The position numbers and the translations under genes are program-made. From Azoamicus viridis (GTDB lineage Bacteria > Pseudomonadota > Gammaproteobacteria > UBA6186 > Azoamicaceae), in contig DAWERM010000001.1 in NCBI GenBank assembly GCA_043390165.1, forward strand, positions 248,001 through 312,000: a stretch of 64,000 bases of DNA, written 5' to 3'. The notes beneath the pieces were generated by a model. The model was not told where the DNA came from. It made no database searches and saw nothing but the letters and a program-made list of their open reading frames with translations. The first letter of the stretch is position 1; the number at the start of each line of letters is the position of its first letter. Of the stretch, positions 55,873 to 63,866 are shown piece by piece.

Positions 55873-57324
55873 TTAACCAACAGCCCCTTCTAAACTCAAA
55901 TCCAATAATTTTTGAGCTTCTATTAAAAATTCCATAGGCAACTCACTAATAACCTGTTTACAAAATCCATTAACAATAATACAAACTGCATTTTCCTCAC
56001 TTATACCTCTTTGTTTACAATAGAATAACTGCTCCTCACTTATTCTATTACTAGCAGCCTCATGTTCAATATTACTACGAAAATTTCTTGACCTTATAAA
56101 TGGAATAGTATATGCAGAACAATTTTTCCCAAAAAGCAAAGAATCACATCTCGTATAATTCTTAGCACCATCTGCATTGGGAGAAATAGAAACAATACCT
56201 CTATAAGTATTTTTGCTATGACCTACAGAAATACCTTTTGCAATAATTACACTTTTCGTATTCTTCCCAAAATGAATCATTTTTGTTCCTGTATCAGCCT
56301 GTTGGTAATTATTAGTCAAGGAAATAGAATGAAATTCACCAACACTATTATCTCCTTTCAAAATTACAGACGGATATTTCCAAGTTATCGACGATCCAAC
56401 CTCTACTTGATTCCAAGAAATTTTAGAGTTTTTTCCTAAACACAAACCTCTCTTTGTAACAAAATTGTAAACGCCACCAATTCCATTTTTATCTCCAGGA
56501 TACCAATTTTGAACAGTAGAATATTTAACATTTGCATTATTAAATGCTATAATTTCAACAACAGCCGCATGCAATTGGTTCTCATCTCTCAAAGGAGCTG
56601 TACAACCTTCTAAATAAGCAACACTACTGTTTTCATCAGCTACTATCAATGTTCTTTCAAATTGGCCTATTCCAGAAGAGTTAATTCTAAAATAAGTAGA
56701 CAAATCCATAGGGCAAACAACATTTTTGGGAATATAACAAAAAGAACCATCACTAAATACAGCAGAATTTAAAGCCGTAAAAAAATTATCAGAATAAGAT
56801 ACAACACTACCAATATAAGATTCAATTAAATCAGGATACTTATTCACAGCTTCAGAAAAAGAACAAAATATAACTCCATACTTTTGTAACTCTTCTTTAA
56901 ACGTTGTCACTATAGAAATACTATCAAACACAACATCAACAGCAACAGCAATACCAGATAATCGCTTCTGTTCTTCTAATGGTATCCCTAACTTTTTGTA
57001 AGTTTCCAATATCGCAGGATCTATATCACTTAAACTTTGTATTTTTTTAAAATTTTTTGGACTAGAATAACATATCATTTTGTCATAATCTATACTTCTA
57101 TAACTTAAATTTCCCCATTTAGGTTCTTTCATTTTTAACCATCTTTTATACGCTTTTAAGCGAAAATTAAGAAGAAAAGCTGGCTCATTTTTTTTTTCAG
57201 ATATCAACCTTATAACACTTTCATTTACGCCTGGCGGTACAAAATCAGACTCAATTTCTGTTTCAAACCCTGCTGGATAACCTTTATCTAGAACATTATT
57301 TATATTTTTCTCTAAACTAGACAA
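55873..57324 (-). CDS. sufB: SufB, Fe-S cluster scaffold
   Basis: About 483 residues (E. coli 495). GFETEIESDFVPPGVNESVIRLISEKKNEPAFLL matches the N-terminus, and the C-terminus has EHEAASNRISEEQLFYCKQRGIS with NGFCKQV. SufB receives sulfur and holds the nascent cluster. The open frame runs upstream to 57411, but the best start is a TTG at 57322-57324 preceded by GGGGG eight bases upstream, giving a normal N-terminus (SSLEKNINNV). First gene of sufBCDSU. The gap to the divergent argS holds the promoter. Confidence 0.96.
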   Translation of the reverse strand: MSSLEKNINNVLDKGYPAGFETEIESDFVPPGVNESVIRLISEKKNEPAFLLNFRLKAYKRWLKMKEPKWGNLSYRSIDYDKMICYSSPKNFKKIQSLSDIDPAILETYKKLGIPLEEQKRLSGIAVAVDVVFDSISIVTTFKEELQKYGVIFCSFSEAVNKYPDLIESYIGSVVSYSDNFFTALNSAVFSDGSFCYIPKNVVCPMDLSTYFRINSSGIGQFERTLIVADENSSVAYLEGCTAPLRDENQLHAAVVEIIAFNNANVKYSTVQNWYPGDKNGIGGVYNFVTKRGLCLGKNSKISWNQVEVGSSITWKYPSVILKGDNSVGEFHSISLTNNYQQADTGTKMIHFGKNTKSVIIAKGISVGHSKNTYRGIVSISPNADGAKNYTRCDSLLFGKNCSAYTIPFIRSRNFRSNIEHEAASNRISEEQLFYCKQRGISEENAVCIIVNGFCKQVISELPMEFLIEAQKLLDLSLEGAVG

Positions 57325-57435
57325 AATAAAACCCCCACGACAAAAAATGCAAAAACACCAAACAAAATACATTTGCTTAAAAAAAAAATATTTTATATCA
57401 TCATTCAACAAAAAAGAATAATAACCGATAAAAAT

Positions 57436-59178
57436 ATGATAAATATTCTTAAATTCCTATGCTTTAAAGCAATTATAAATAAAATTCCAATTTTATACAA
57501 ACAAATATCCATAAATAATATAGAAATAACAGAAACTAAATCTAAAAAATATGGCGATTTTCAATTAAACAATTCTATGAAATTAGCTAAAATGTTAGAT
57601 ACAACAGCTATAGATATAGCAGAAAAAATTAAAAATTTTATAGACAACAATACACATAATAAATTTGAAAAAATAGAAATTCTAGCTCCAGGATTTGTAA
57701 ATTTTACATTATCTCAATCATTTATAAATAAAAAATTAAACACAATATTAAAACATAAAAACTTAGGTGTAAAACAAACAAAAAAAAAACTAACAGTAAT
57801 AGTAGATTATTCCGGACCTAATATTGCAAAAGAAATGCATGTTGGACATTTAAGATCAACGATAATAGGAGAATGCATATCTAAATTATTAGAATCAATA
57901 GGACATAAAGTTATAAGAACAAATCATATAGGTGATTGGGGAACTCAATTTGGAATGCTAATACATTACATAAAATCAAATTACGAAAACAAAGAAAATA
58001 CAAAAATGACCCTAAATGATTTATCAAAATACTATAAAACAGCTCAAATGAATTTTAATACTGACGAAAAATTCAGAAACCACTCAAAAAACGAAGTTAT
58101 AAAACTTCAAAAAGAAGATAAAATTACTATCAATATATGGAAAAAAATCAGCGCTATATCTAAAAAAGAGTATAATAAAATATATAAATTACTTAACGTA
58201 AAATTAAAAACACGAGGTGAATCATCTTACAAAAAACTATTAATACCTATAATAAATAAACTAACAAAAAAGAAGTTAGTAACAATATCAAACGGAGCAA
58301 AATGCATTTATATAAATGGCTTTAAAAATAAAAACACCACACCTCTACCATTAATCATACAGAAATCTGATGGAGGATTTAATTATGCGACAACAGATTT
58401 AGCGGCTCTAAATTATAGAATAAATAAACAAAAAGCAAATTGGGTTATATATGTAACTGATGTAGGACAATCTACTCACTTTCAAATGGTCTTTAAAACT
58501 ATAGAAAAAGCAAATTTAAATAAATGTAACTCAAAAATAACACACTTACCTTTTGGTATGATGTTGAAAACAGACGGAAAAAAAATAAAAACCAGATCTG
58601 GATTTTCAGTAAGTTTAAAAGACTTAATAACTACTGCCATCTCAAGAACAAAAGAAATAATTAAAAAAAAAGATCCTAACTTAAAAACTAAAGAATTAAA
58701 CTATAGATCTAAAGTAATTGGAATTAACACAATAAAATATGCAGATCTATCAAACAATATGAGACAAGACTATAAGTTTGATTATGAAAAAATGCTAAAA
58801 TATAATGGAAATACAGCTACATTTCTAATGTATGCATATGTAAGAATAGCTAGCATAAAAACACTAGCTGAAAATTCAAAAACCCTCATTGATGTTTTTA
58901 ATACAAAACTACAAATTAAAGAAGAAACTGAAATTGAATTAGGATTACATATAATACAATTTAATTACAATATAGAAAGAGCAATTAAAGAATTAAATCC
59001 AAATATACTAACCACATATCTACATAAACTTGCAGAAAAATTTCATACATTTTTTCACAAATGCAAAATCATAAATTCTGAAAATACAAAAAGCAGATTA
59101 CTAATTTGTGATATGACTCAAAAAATAATCCATCAAGGAATGAAAATATTAGGACTCACTACTATAGAAAAGCTATAA
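57436..59178 (+). CDS. argS: arginyl-tRNA synthetase
   Basis: 580 residues from the ATG at 57436 (E. coli 577). The N-terminal Add-1 domain ends in ILAPGFVNFTLS. The catalytic core has the HIGH motif SGPNIAKEMHVGHLRSTIIG, and later LKTDGKKIKTRSGFSVSL. The C-terminal DALR domain includes NMRQDYKFDYEKML and YLHKLAEKFHTFFHKC. An in-frame upstream ATG at 57373 would overlap the promoter of sufB and add 21 unaligned residues. The stop is one base from ubiG. Confidence 0.97.
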   Translation: MINILKFLCFKAIINKIPILYKQISINNIEITETKSKKYGDFQLNNSMKLAKMLDTTAIDIAEKIKNFIDNNTHNKFEKIEILAPGFVNFTLSQSFINKKLNTILKHKNLGVKQTKKKLTVIVDYSGPNIAKEMHVGHLRSTIIGECISKLLESIGHKVIRTNHIGDWGTQFGMLIHYIKSNYENKENTKMTLNDLSKYYKTAQMNFNTDEKFRNHSKNEVIKLQKEDKITINIWKKISAISKKEYNKIYKLLNVKLKTRGESSYKKLLIPIINKLTKKKLVTISNGAKCIYINGFKNKNTTPLPLIIQKSDGGFNYATTDLAALNYRINKQKANWVIYVTDVGQSTHFQMVFKTIEKANLNKCNSKITHLPFGMMLKTDGKKIKTRSGFSVSLKDLITTAISRTKEIIKKKDPNLKTKELNYRSKVIGINTIKYADLSNNMRQDYKFDYEKMLKYNGNTATFLMYAYVRIASIKTLAENSKTLIDVFNTKLQIKEETEIELGLHIIQFNYNIERAIKELNPNILTTYLHKLAEKFHTFFHKCKIINSENTKSRLLICDMTQKIIHQGMKILGLTTIEKL

Positions 59179-59179
59179 T

Positions 59180-59857
59180 ATGGATACATTTGAATTTAAA
59201 TTCATATCAGAAAATTGGTGGGATCTTAATGGACCATGTAAAGCTCTACACTCATTAAATAATGTAAGATTAAATTACATAAAAAACAAAACGCCCATTA
59301 CAAATAAAAATATTATTGATTTAGGTTGCGGAGGTGGAATTTTATCTGAAAAATTAACATTACACAATGGAAACGTAACTGGAATAGATAACTCAAAAGA
59401 ACTTATTCTTATTGCAAAAAATCACTCTAAAAATAAAAAAACACAATATTTAAACTACGATATAGAAAATTTTTCGAAAACGAATAAAAATAAATTCGAT
59501 ATTATAATATGCATGGAAGTAATTGAACACATAAAAGATCCAATAAAATTAATTAATTTATGTAAAGAAATATTGAATATCAATGGTGATATATTTTTAT
59601 CATCACTTAATAAAAACATAAAAACATATCTAAATATGATTTTTTTTGGAGAATATATAACAAAAAAAATTCCAAAAGGCACTCATTTATACAATAATTT
59701 TATATCTCCAAAATATTTAAATGAAATATTAAAAATAAATAATCTAGAAATTATAGATATAAAAGGTATAAAATATAACCCACTTACAAATTTATCCAAA
59801 ATATCAAACAATCCAAATAACAATTACATAGCACATATAAAAAAAACAAATGATTAA
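59180..59857 (+). CDS. ubiG: ubiquinone biosynthesis O-methyltransferase UbiG
   Basis: 225 residues (E. coli 240). The SAM site NIIDLGCGGGILSEKL, the WWDLNGPCKALHSLNNVRLNYI N-terminal segment and the ICMEVIEHIKDP and GTHLYNNFISP segments are specific for UbiG. It performs both O-methylations in ubiquinone synthesis, so the respiratory chain uses ubiquinone made at least in part by the symbiont. It lies one base after argS and overlaps modA by 8 bases. Complete. Confidence 0.95.
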   Translation: MDTFEFKFISENWWDLNGPCKALHSLNNVRLNYIKNKTPITNKNIIDLGCGGGILSEKLTLHNGNVTGIDNSKELILIAKNHSKNKKTQYLNYDIENFSKTNKNKFDIIICMEVIEHIKDPIKLINLCKEILNINGDIFLSSLNKNIKTYLNMIFFGEYITKKIPKGTHLYNNFISPKYLNEILKINNLEIIDIKGIKYNPLTNLSKISNNPNNNYIAHIKKTND

Positions 59858-60593
59858 AATATTCATTTACATTTTTATTACTATAATAAACTTAAATATA
59901 AACACACCTGCAATTTCTAAAGAAAAAATTTATATTGCCGTTTCATCTAACTTTTTATTCACAATAAATAAAATAAAATTGAATTTTGAAAAAAAATATA
60001 AATGCAAACTAATAATTAGTTCAGATTCCACATCAAGTTTATACACTAAAATAATAAACGGTGCACCATTCGATATTTTTATATCAGCAGATTCTAAACA
60101 TATAACCTTACTAGAGAAAAAAAATATAACAGAAAAAAGCAAAACATATGCATATGGGAAAATAGTCTTGTGGATGCTCGATGTTAAAAAAAAAACCAAG
60201 CTATCAATTTTAACTAACAAATTCAAAAATTTATCAGTATCAAACCCTAAATTATCCCCATATGGCAAAGCCTCAAAGAACTCTATAAAAAATCTAAACC
60301 TAAAATCACACACAAATTTTATATATGGATGCAATATAAATCAAACTTTTAACTTTATATTATCAAATAATAGCACAATAGGGTTCATTGCTTTATCTCA
60401 AATCAAACATCACAAAACAGAAGAAAAAATATATTGGAAAATTCAAAAGTATATGTACAAAACGATAGAACAAAAAATGGCTATACTTAAAAATTCAAAA
60501 AATAAAAAATTATCAGAAAATTTTTTTAAATATTTAAATAAAGACAAAAACAAGCAAATTATAATTAATCACGGCTATAAAATTAAGACATAA
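59850..60593 (+). CDS. modA: periplasmic molybdate-binding protein ModA
   Basis: 247 residues with an N-terminal signal peptide (about 1-24, ending near PAISKE). The ModA pattern is clear: IYIAVSSNFLFTINKI, SSDSTSSLYTKIINGAPFDIFISADSKHI, YAYGKIVLWML and NPKLSPYGKAS. It binds molybdate for import by ModBC. The operon modABC overlaps end to start (ModA stop abuts ModB). Molybdenum import makes sense if a nitrate reductase is encoded elsewhere. Confidence 0.95.
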   Translation: MIKIFIYIFITIINLNINTPAISKEKIYIAVSSNFLFTINKIKLNFEKKYKCKLIISSDSTSSLYTKIINGAPFDIFISADSKHITLLEKKNITEKSKTYAYGKIVLWMLDVKKKTKLSILTNKFKNLSVSNPKLSPYGKASKNSIKNLNLKSHTNFIYGCNINQTFNFILSNNSTIGFIALSQIKHHKTEEKIYWKIQKYMYKTIEQKMAILKNSKNKKLSENFFKYLNKDKNKQIIINHGYKIKT

Positions 60594-61256
60594 ATGCAAA
60601 CTTTGAATTTATCTCCATTATATTTATCTATACATTTATCTACTATTACTACAATAATTCTGTTAATAACCAGTATGCCTATATCTTGGTGGTTATCACA
60701 AACAAAAAGAAAAAAAATAAAAATGATAATAGAATCAATGACAACCTTACCATTGGTATTACCCCCAACAATATTAGGTTTTTATTTATTAATTTTATTT
60801 AACCCACATTGGATTATAGGTAAAATATGGTTTATAACAACTAAAACAACTCTTGCTTTTTCATTTACAGGATTGGTTTTAGGATCATGTATATATTCAC
60901 TTCCATTTGCAATACAACCAATACAAATAGCTTTCGAAAAAATTGGAAAACAACCTATAGAGCAAGCTATAATGCTAAAGTTATCAAAAATAAAAATATT
61001 TTTTAAAGTAATATTACCATTATCAAAAAACGGAATAATTACAGCTGCTGTATTGATATTTACACACACTTTAGGTGAGTTTGGAGTCGTGTTAATGATT
61101 GGAGGAAATATTCCAGGAAAAACACAAGTCGTATCTATATCCATATATGAATCAGTTGAACAATTAAATTACCATAATGCACATATTTTAGCTATCATTG
61201 TAATAGCGCTTTCATTTGCAATATTGTTAATATTATCTTATATAAATAAAAAATGA
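60594..61256 (+). CDS. modB: molybdate ABC transporter permease ModB
   Basis: 220 residues and five to six transmembrane helices. LSPLYLSIHLSTITTIILL at the start, LPLVLPPTILGFYLLI, and the coupling loop KIKIFFKVILPLSKNGIITAAVLIFTHTLGEFGVVLMIGGNIPG with the ABC EAA-like motif match ModB. It starts right after the modA stop and overlaps modC by four bases (ATGA). Confidence 0.96.
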   Translation: MQTLNLSPLYLSIHLSTITTIILLITSMPISWWLSQTKRKKIKMIIESMTTLPLVLPPTILGFYLLILFNPHWIIGKIWFITTKTTLAFSFTGLVLGSCIYSLPFAIQPIQIAFEKIGKQPIEQAIMLKLSKIKIFFKVILPLSKNGIITAAVLIFTHTLGEFGVVLMIGGNIPGKTQVVSISIYESVEQLNYHNAHILAIIVIALSFAILLILSYINKK

Positions 61257-61909
61257 CATATATAGAAGGATTTTTTAATATAAAATTAAAAAAATTTACA
61301 CTAAATACTACCTTCAAAATACCAAATACTGGTATAACATTTATAATAGGCGAATCAGGAGCAGGAAAAACAACATTTCTCAAATGTCTATCAGGCTTAA
61401 TAAGTTCACACCACGGATTTTTAAAAATAAAAGACATACATTTACAAAATTCAAAACAAAACATATTTATACCACCAAATAAAAGAAGTATCGGACTAGT
61501 ATTTCAAACTCCATATTTATTCCCAAACATGTCAGTAATAGAAAATTTAAAATTTGGATATAATAGCAAAAAAATAACATTGGCAGCAATAATAAAACTA
61601 TTAAAACTAGAAAAATTATTAAATAGAAATATAAAAACACTATCTGGAGGAGAAAAACAAAGAATATCATTAGGACAAACATTACTTACAAATCCAGAAC
61701 TAATATTAATGGACGAACCATTTTCTTCGCAGGATATAAACATGAAAAAATGCATAATGACATACTTGAAAAATATAAATAAAGAGTTTTCCATAACTAT
61801 AATATGTGTATGTCATTCAGTAGAAGAAATATATACACAAGGCAATCACTTAATATATATTGATAATGGTAAAATAAAGCATTCAGAAGCAATAGATAAA
61901 TTATCGTAA
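61253..61909 (+). CDS. modC: molybdate ABC transporter ATPase ModC, short form
   Basis: 218 residues with Walker A IIGESGAGKTTFLKCLSGL, Q-loop VFQTPYLFPNMSV, signature LSGGEKQRISLGQTLL and Walker B LILMDEPFSSQD, then the switch His in CVCHSVEEI. Typical ModC has about 350 residues and carries a C-terminal TOBE (molybdate-sensing) domain; here the protein ends just after the ATPase domain, so product inhibition by molybdate is probably lost. Its end overlaps moeB, on the other strand, by 9 bases. Confidence 0.95.
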   Translation: MTYIEGFFNIKLKKFTLNTTFKIPNTGITFIIGESGAGKTTFLKCLSGLISSHHGFLKIKDIHLQNSKQNIFIPPNKRSIGLVFQTPYLFPNMSVIENLKFGYNSKKITLAAIIKLLKLEKLLNRNIKTLSGGEKQRISLGQTLLTNPELILMDEPFSSQDINMKKCIMTYLKNINKEFSITIICVCHSVEEIYTQGNHLIYIDNGKIKHSEAIDKLS

Positions 61910-63001
61910 CAAATAAAATACGTTTTCATACCCAATTGAGTGAAAAAATCCACAAAAAAGACTACTCAAAACACTATAATTAGAATAAATAACATAAACA
62001 TCTATCTTATTCATTATCAAGTTAAAATTAATGATACCACTATTAAATTTAAGATCAATAATCAATAATTCTGCATTTCTGAATTCAATAGTAAAATTAT
62101 TAATATAATCATCAGAAAAATCATCACAAACAAAAATAAGTTTAAACTTAGAAAATTTATTCAATTGAGAACAAACTAACCTAAAATCAATAAAATTAAA
62201 ATTTAAAAATAAATTTTTATTCAAAATATACTTACTTCCAGCATAAACAAAAGAATCTATTCCACAAGATACACAATCAAGGCGTTTTTTATATCGTAAT
62301 AACTTAAATTCAGAATATTTAGCTCTAAAAATAAGCAACACAGATATTAAAGGCTTGAAGACAATCGAGTCAAAATTATTATTCAATAAAGCTAATTTAA
62401 CAACTTCTAACGCTTGAATAGTTCCTATAATTCCAGGTAATATACCTAATACGCCATTTTCAGAACAACTAGGAATATAAGTACGACGAAAATCCTTATA
62501 AAGACATCTATAACACGAATATTTAGACAAAAAAACAGAAACATACCCCTCAAACCCAAAGACAGCGCCATAAACCATTGGTATATCTAACTTCATACAC
62601 CAATCATTTATTAAAAACTTTGACTCTAAATTATCAGTACAATCTACAACAATATCATACTTACTAATTATTATATATGCATTTTCTATAGATAATCTAT
62701 AACAATATTCATCAACTACTATTTCTGGATTTAATGATTTCAAATAAACACTTGCCACTTTTACTTTTAATCTTCCAATATCACTATCATTAAAAATAGT
62801 CTGCCTGTGCAAATTACTCAAATCCACTATATCAAAATCTACTATACCTATCCTACCAATTCCAGCTGAAGCTAAATATGAAAGCACAGGCGAACCTAAA
62901 CCACCTGCTCCAACACAAAGAACTTTGGCATCTTTTATCTTACATTGCCCATCTATCCCAATTTCAGGCAATACAATTTGTCTAATGTATCTTATATTCA
63001 A
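61901..63001 (-). CDS. moeB: MoeB-type adenylyltransferase fused to a degenerate rhodanese-like domain
   Basis: 366 residues. Residues 1 to about 250 are MoeB/ThiF: RYIRQIVLPEIGIDGQ, the nucleotide loop VLCVGAGGLGSPVLSYLA, DLSNLHRQ, DCTDNLESKFLINDWC, a cysteine in SCSENGVLG, and two CXXC zinc pairs (CYRC and CVSC). MoeB adenylates the small MoaD subunit for molybdopterin synthase. The C-terminal 110 residues fit a rhodanese domain (end: GYENVFYLLR), but its sulfur-carrying Cys is Ser at about 340. The start is a TTG at 62999-63001; no ATG fits. The gene converges on modC. Confidence 0.88.
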   Translation of the reverse strand: MNIRYIRQIVLPEIGIDGQCKIKDAKVLCVGAGGLGSPVLSYLASAGIGRIGIVDFDIVDLSNLHRQTIFNDSDIGRLKVKVASVYLKSLNPEIVVDEYCYRLSIENAYIIISKYDIVVDCTDNLESKFLINDWCMKLDIPMVYGAVFGFEGYVSVFLSKYSCYRCLYKDFRRTYIPSCSENGVLGILPGIIGTIQALEVVKLALLNNNFDSIVFKPLISVLLIFRAKYSEFKLLRYKKRLDCVSCGIDSFVYAGSKYILNKNLFLNFNFIDFRLVCSQLNKFSKFKLIFVCDDFSDDYINNFTIEFRNAELLIIDLKFNSGIINFNLIMNKIDVYVIYSNYSVLSSLFCGFFHSIGYENVFYLLR

Positions 63002-63022
63002 CGCAAAAAGTCACCAAAAAAC

Positions 63023-63050
63023 AAAACACAAAACACAAAACACAAAACAC
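63023..63050. repeat. AAAACAC tandem repeat upstream of moeB
   Basis: Four perfect copies of the seven-base unit AAAACAC, followed by three CAC triplets, lie 22-49 bases before the moeB start. Just beyond are two near-copies of AAATTTATGCTA/AAATTCATGCTA (about 63078-63101). The 158-base gap 63002-63159 contains no gene that I can see. Confidence 0.85.
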
Positions 63051-63159
63051 CACCACCACTAAACACCAAATTCACACTAAATTTATGCTAAATTCATGCT
63101 AACACTTAACAAAAAACTAAACACTAGAATAAAATAAACATTAAAGTTTTTTAAAAAAA

Positions 63160-63828
63160 CTAATCTTTATTAAAAAAAAACTTAATAATAAATAATAAAC
63201 TGGAAAATAAATTATATATCTGAAGATACAAATTTACGGTAACAATAACATAATTTGTCTCTCCAGAATTAACTAAGCTATTAGTATCATACAATATCCA
63301 ACCACAAGAAAGTATTATAATAAATGCACTAACCAATAAGCTTAAAACATTTATGGAAAAAAACAAATTAACAAAAACTGCAAATAAACATACTAAAAAA
63401 CCAATAAACAAAAATCCTGACAAAAAACTTAAATTTCTTTTTGTTATTATTGCATAAAATGACAAAACAGAAAATAAAACTCCAGTAAGAATCAATGATC
63501 CAAAAACCATCTGTGAACCATTAGGTATATGTAGAGTACTATTAACCAATGGACCTAAACTATATCCACAAAATCCAGATAAAACATATACAAAAAACAA
63601 TCCTATCTTACTATCTTTAAATCTATTGATTAAAAAAGACAATAATAACAAAAAAACTATAAATATAAATCCAACCGGCCTTACATTTAAAACTATACTT
63701 AAATAAGATACAAACGAACTAAACAAAATTGTAGATGACAAAAGCATATAAGCACGACCAATCACGCTACCATTAAACGCTATACTTTCACCTTTAAGAT
63801 TATTTAGAGATCTAATATTAGTTTGCAT
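63160..63828 (-). CDS. Bax-inhibitor-1 family membrane protein (YccA-like)
   Basis: About 222 residues and seven transmembrane helices. SGFCGYSLGPLVN matches the Bax-inhibitor-1/YccA segment, and the C-terminal SCGWILYDTNSLVNSGETNYV with aspartates fits the family calcium/pH-sensing end. YccA in E. coli modulates FtsH, which is also encoded here. A strong GGAGG ribosome-binding site precedes the ATG at 63826-63828; the longer open frame (to 63855) is probably not used. The role in the symbiont is uncertain. Confidence 0.9.
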   Translation of the reverse strand: MQTNIRSLNNLKGESIAFNGSVIGRAYMLLSSTILFSSFVSYLSIVLNVRPVGFIFIVFLLLLSFLINRFKDSKIGLFFVYVLSGFCGYSLGPLVNSTLHIPNGSQMVFGSLILTGVLFSVLSFYAIITKRNLSFLSGFLFIGFLVCLFAVFVNLFFSINVLSLLVSAFIIILSCGWILYDTNSLVNSGETNYVIVTVNLYLQIYNLFSSLLFIIKFFFNKD

Positions 63829-63866
63829 TTGACCTCCAAAGCACACTACTAACAATAAAAACTACA

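Noticed and set aside
59930..60334. Leftward 134-codon frame opposite modA
   Set aside because: Shadow of the conserved ModA ligand-binding core; no independent evidence.
63051..63110. CAC triplets and AAATT(C/T)ATGCTA near-repeats as a CRISPR or attachment site
   Set aside because: The units are too short, too few and have no regular spacers or nearby cas or integrase genes.
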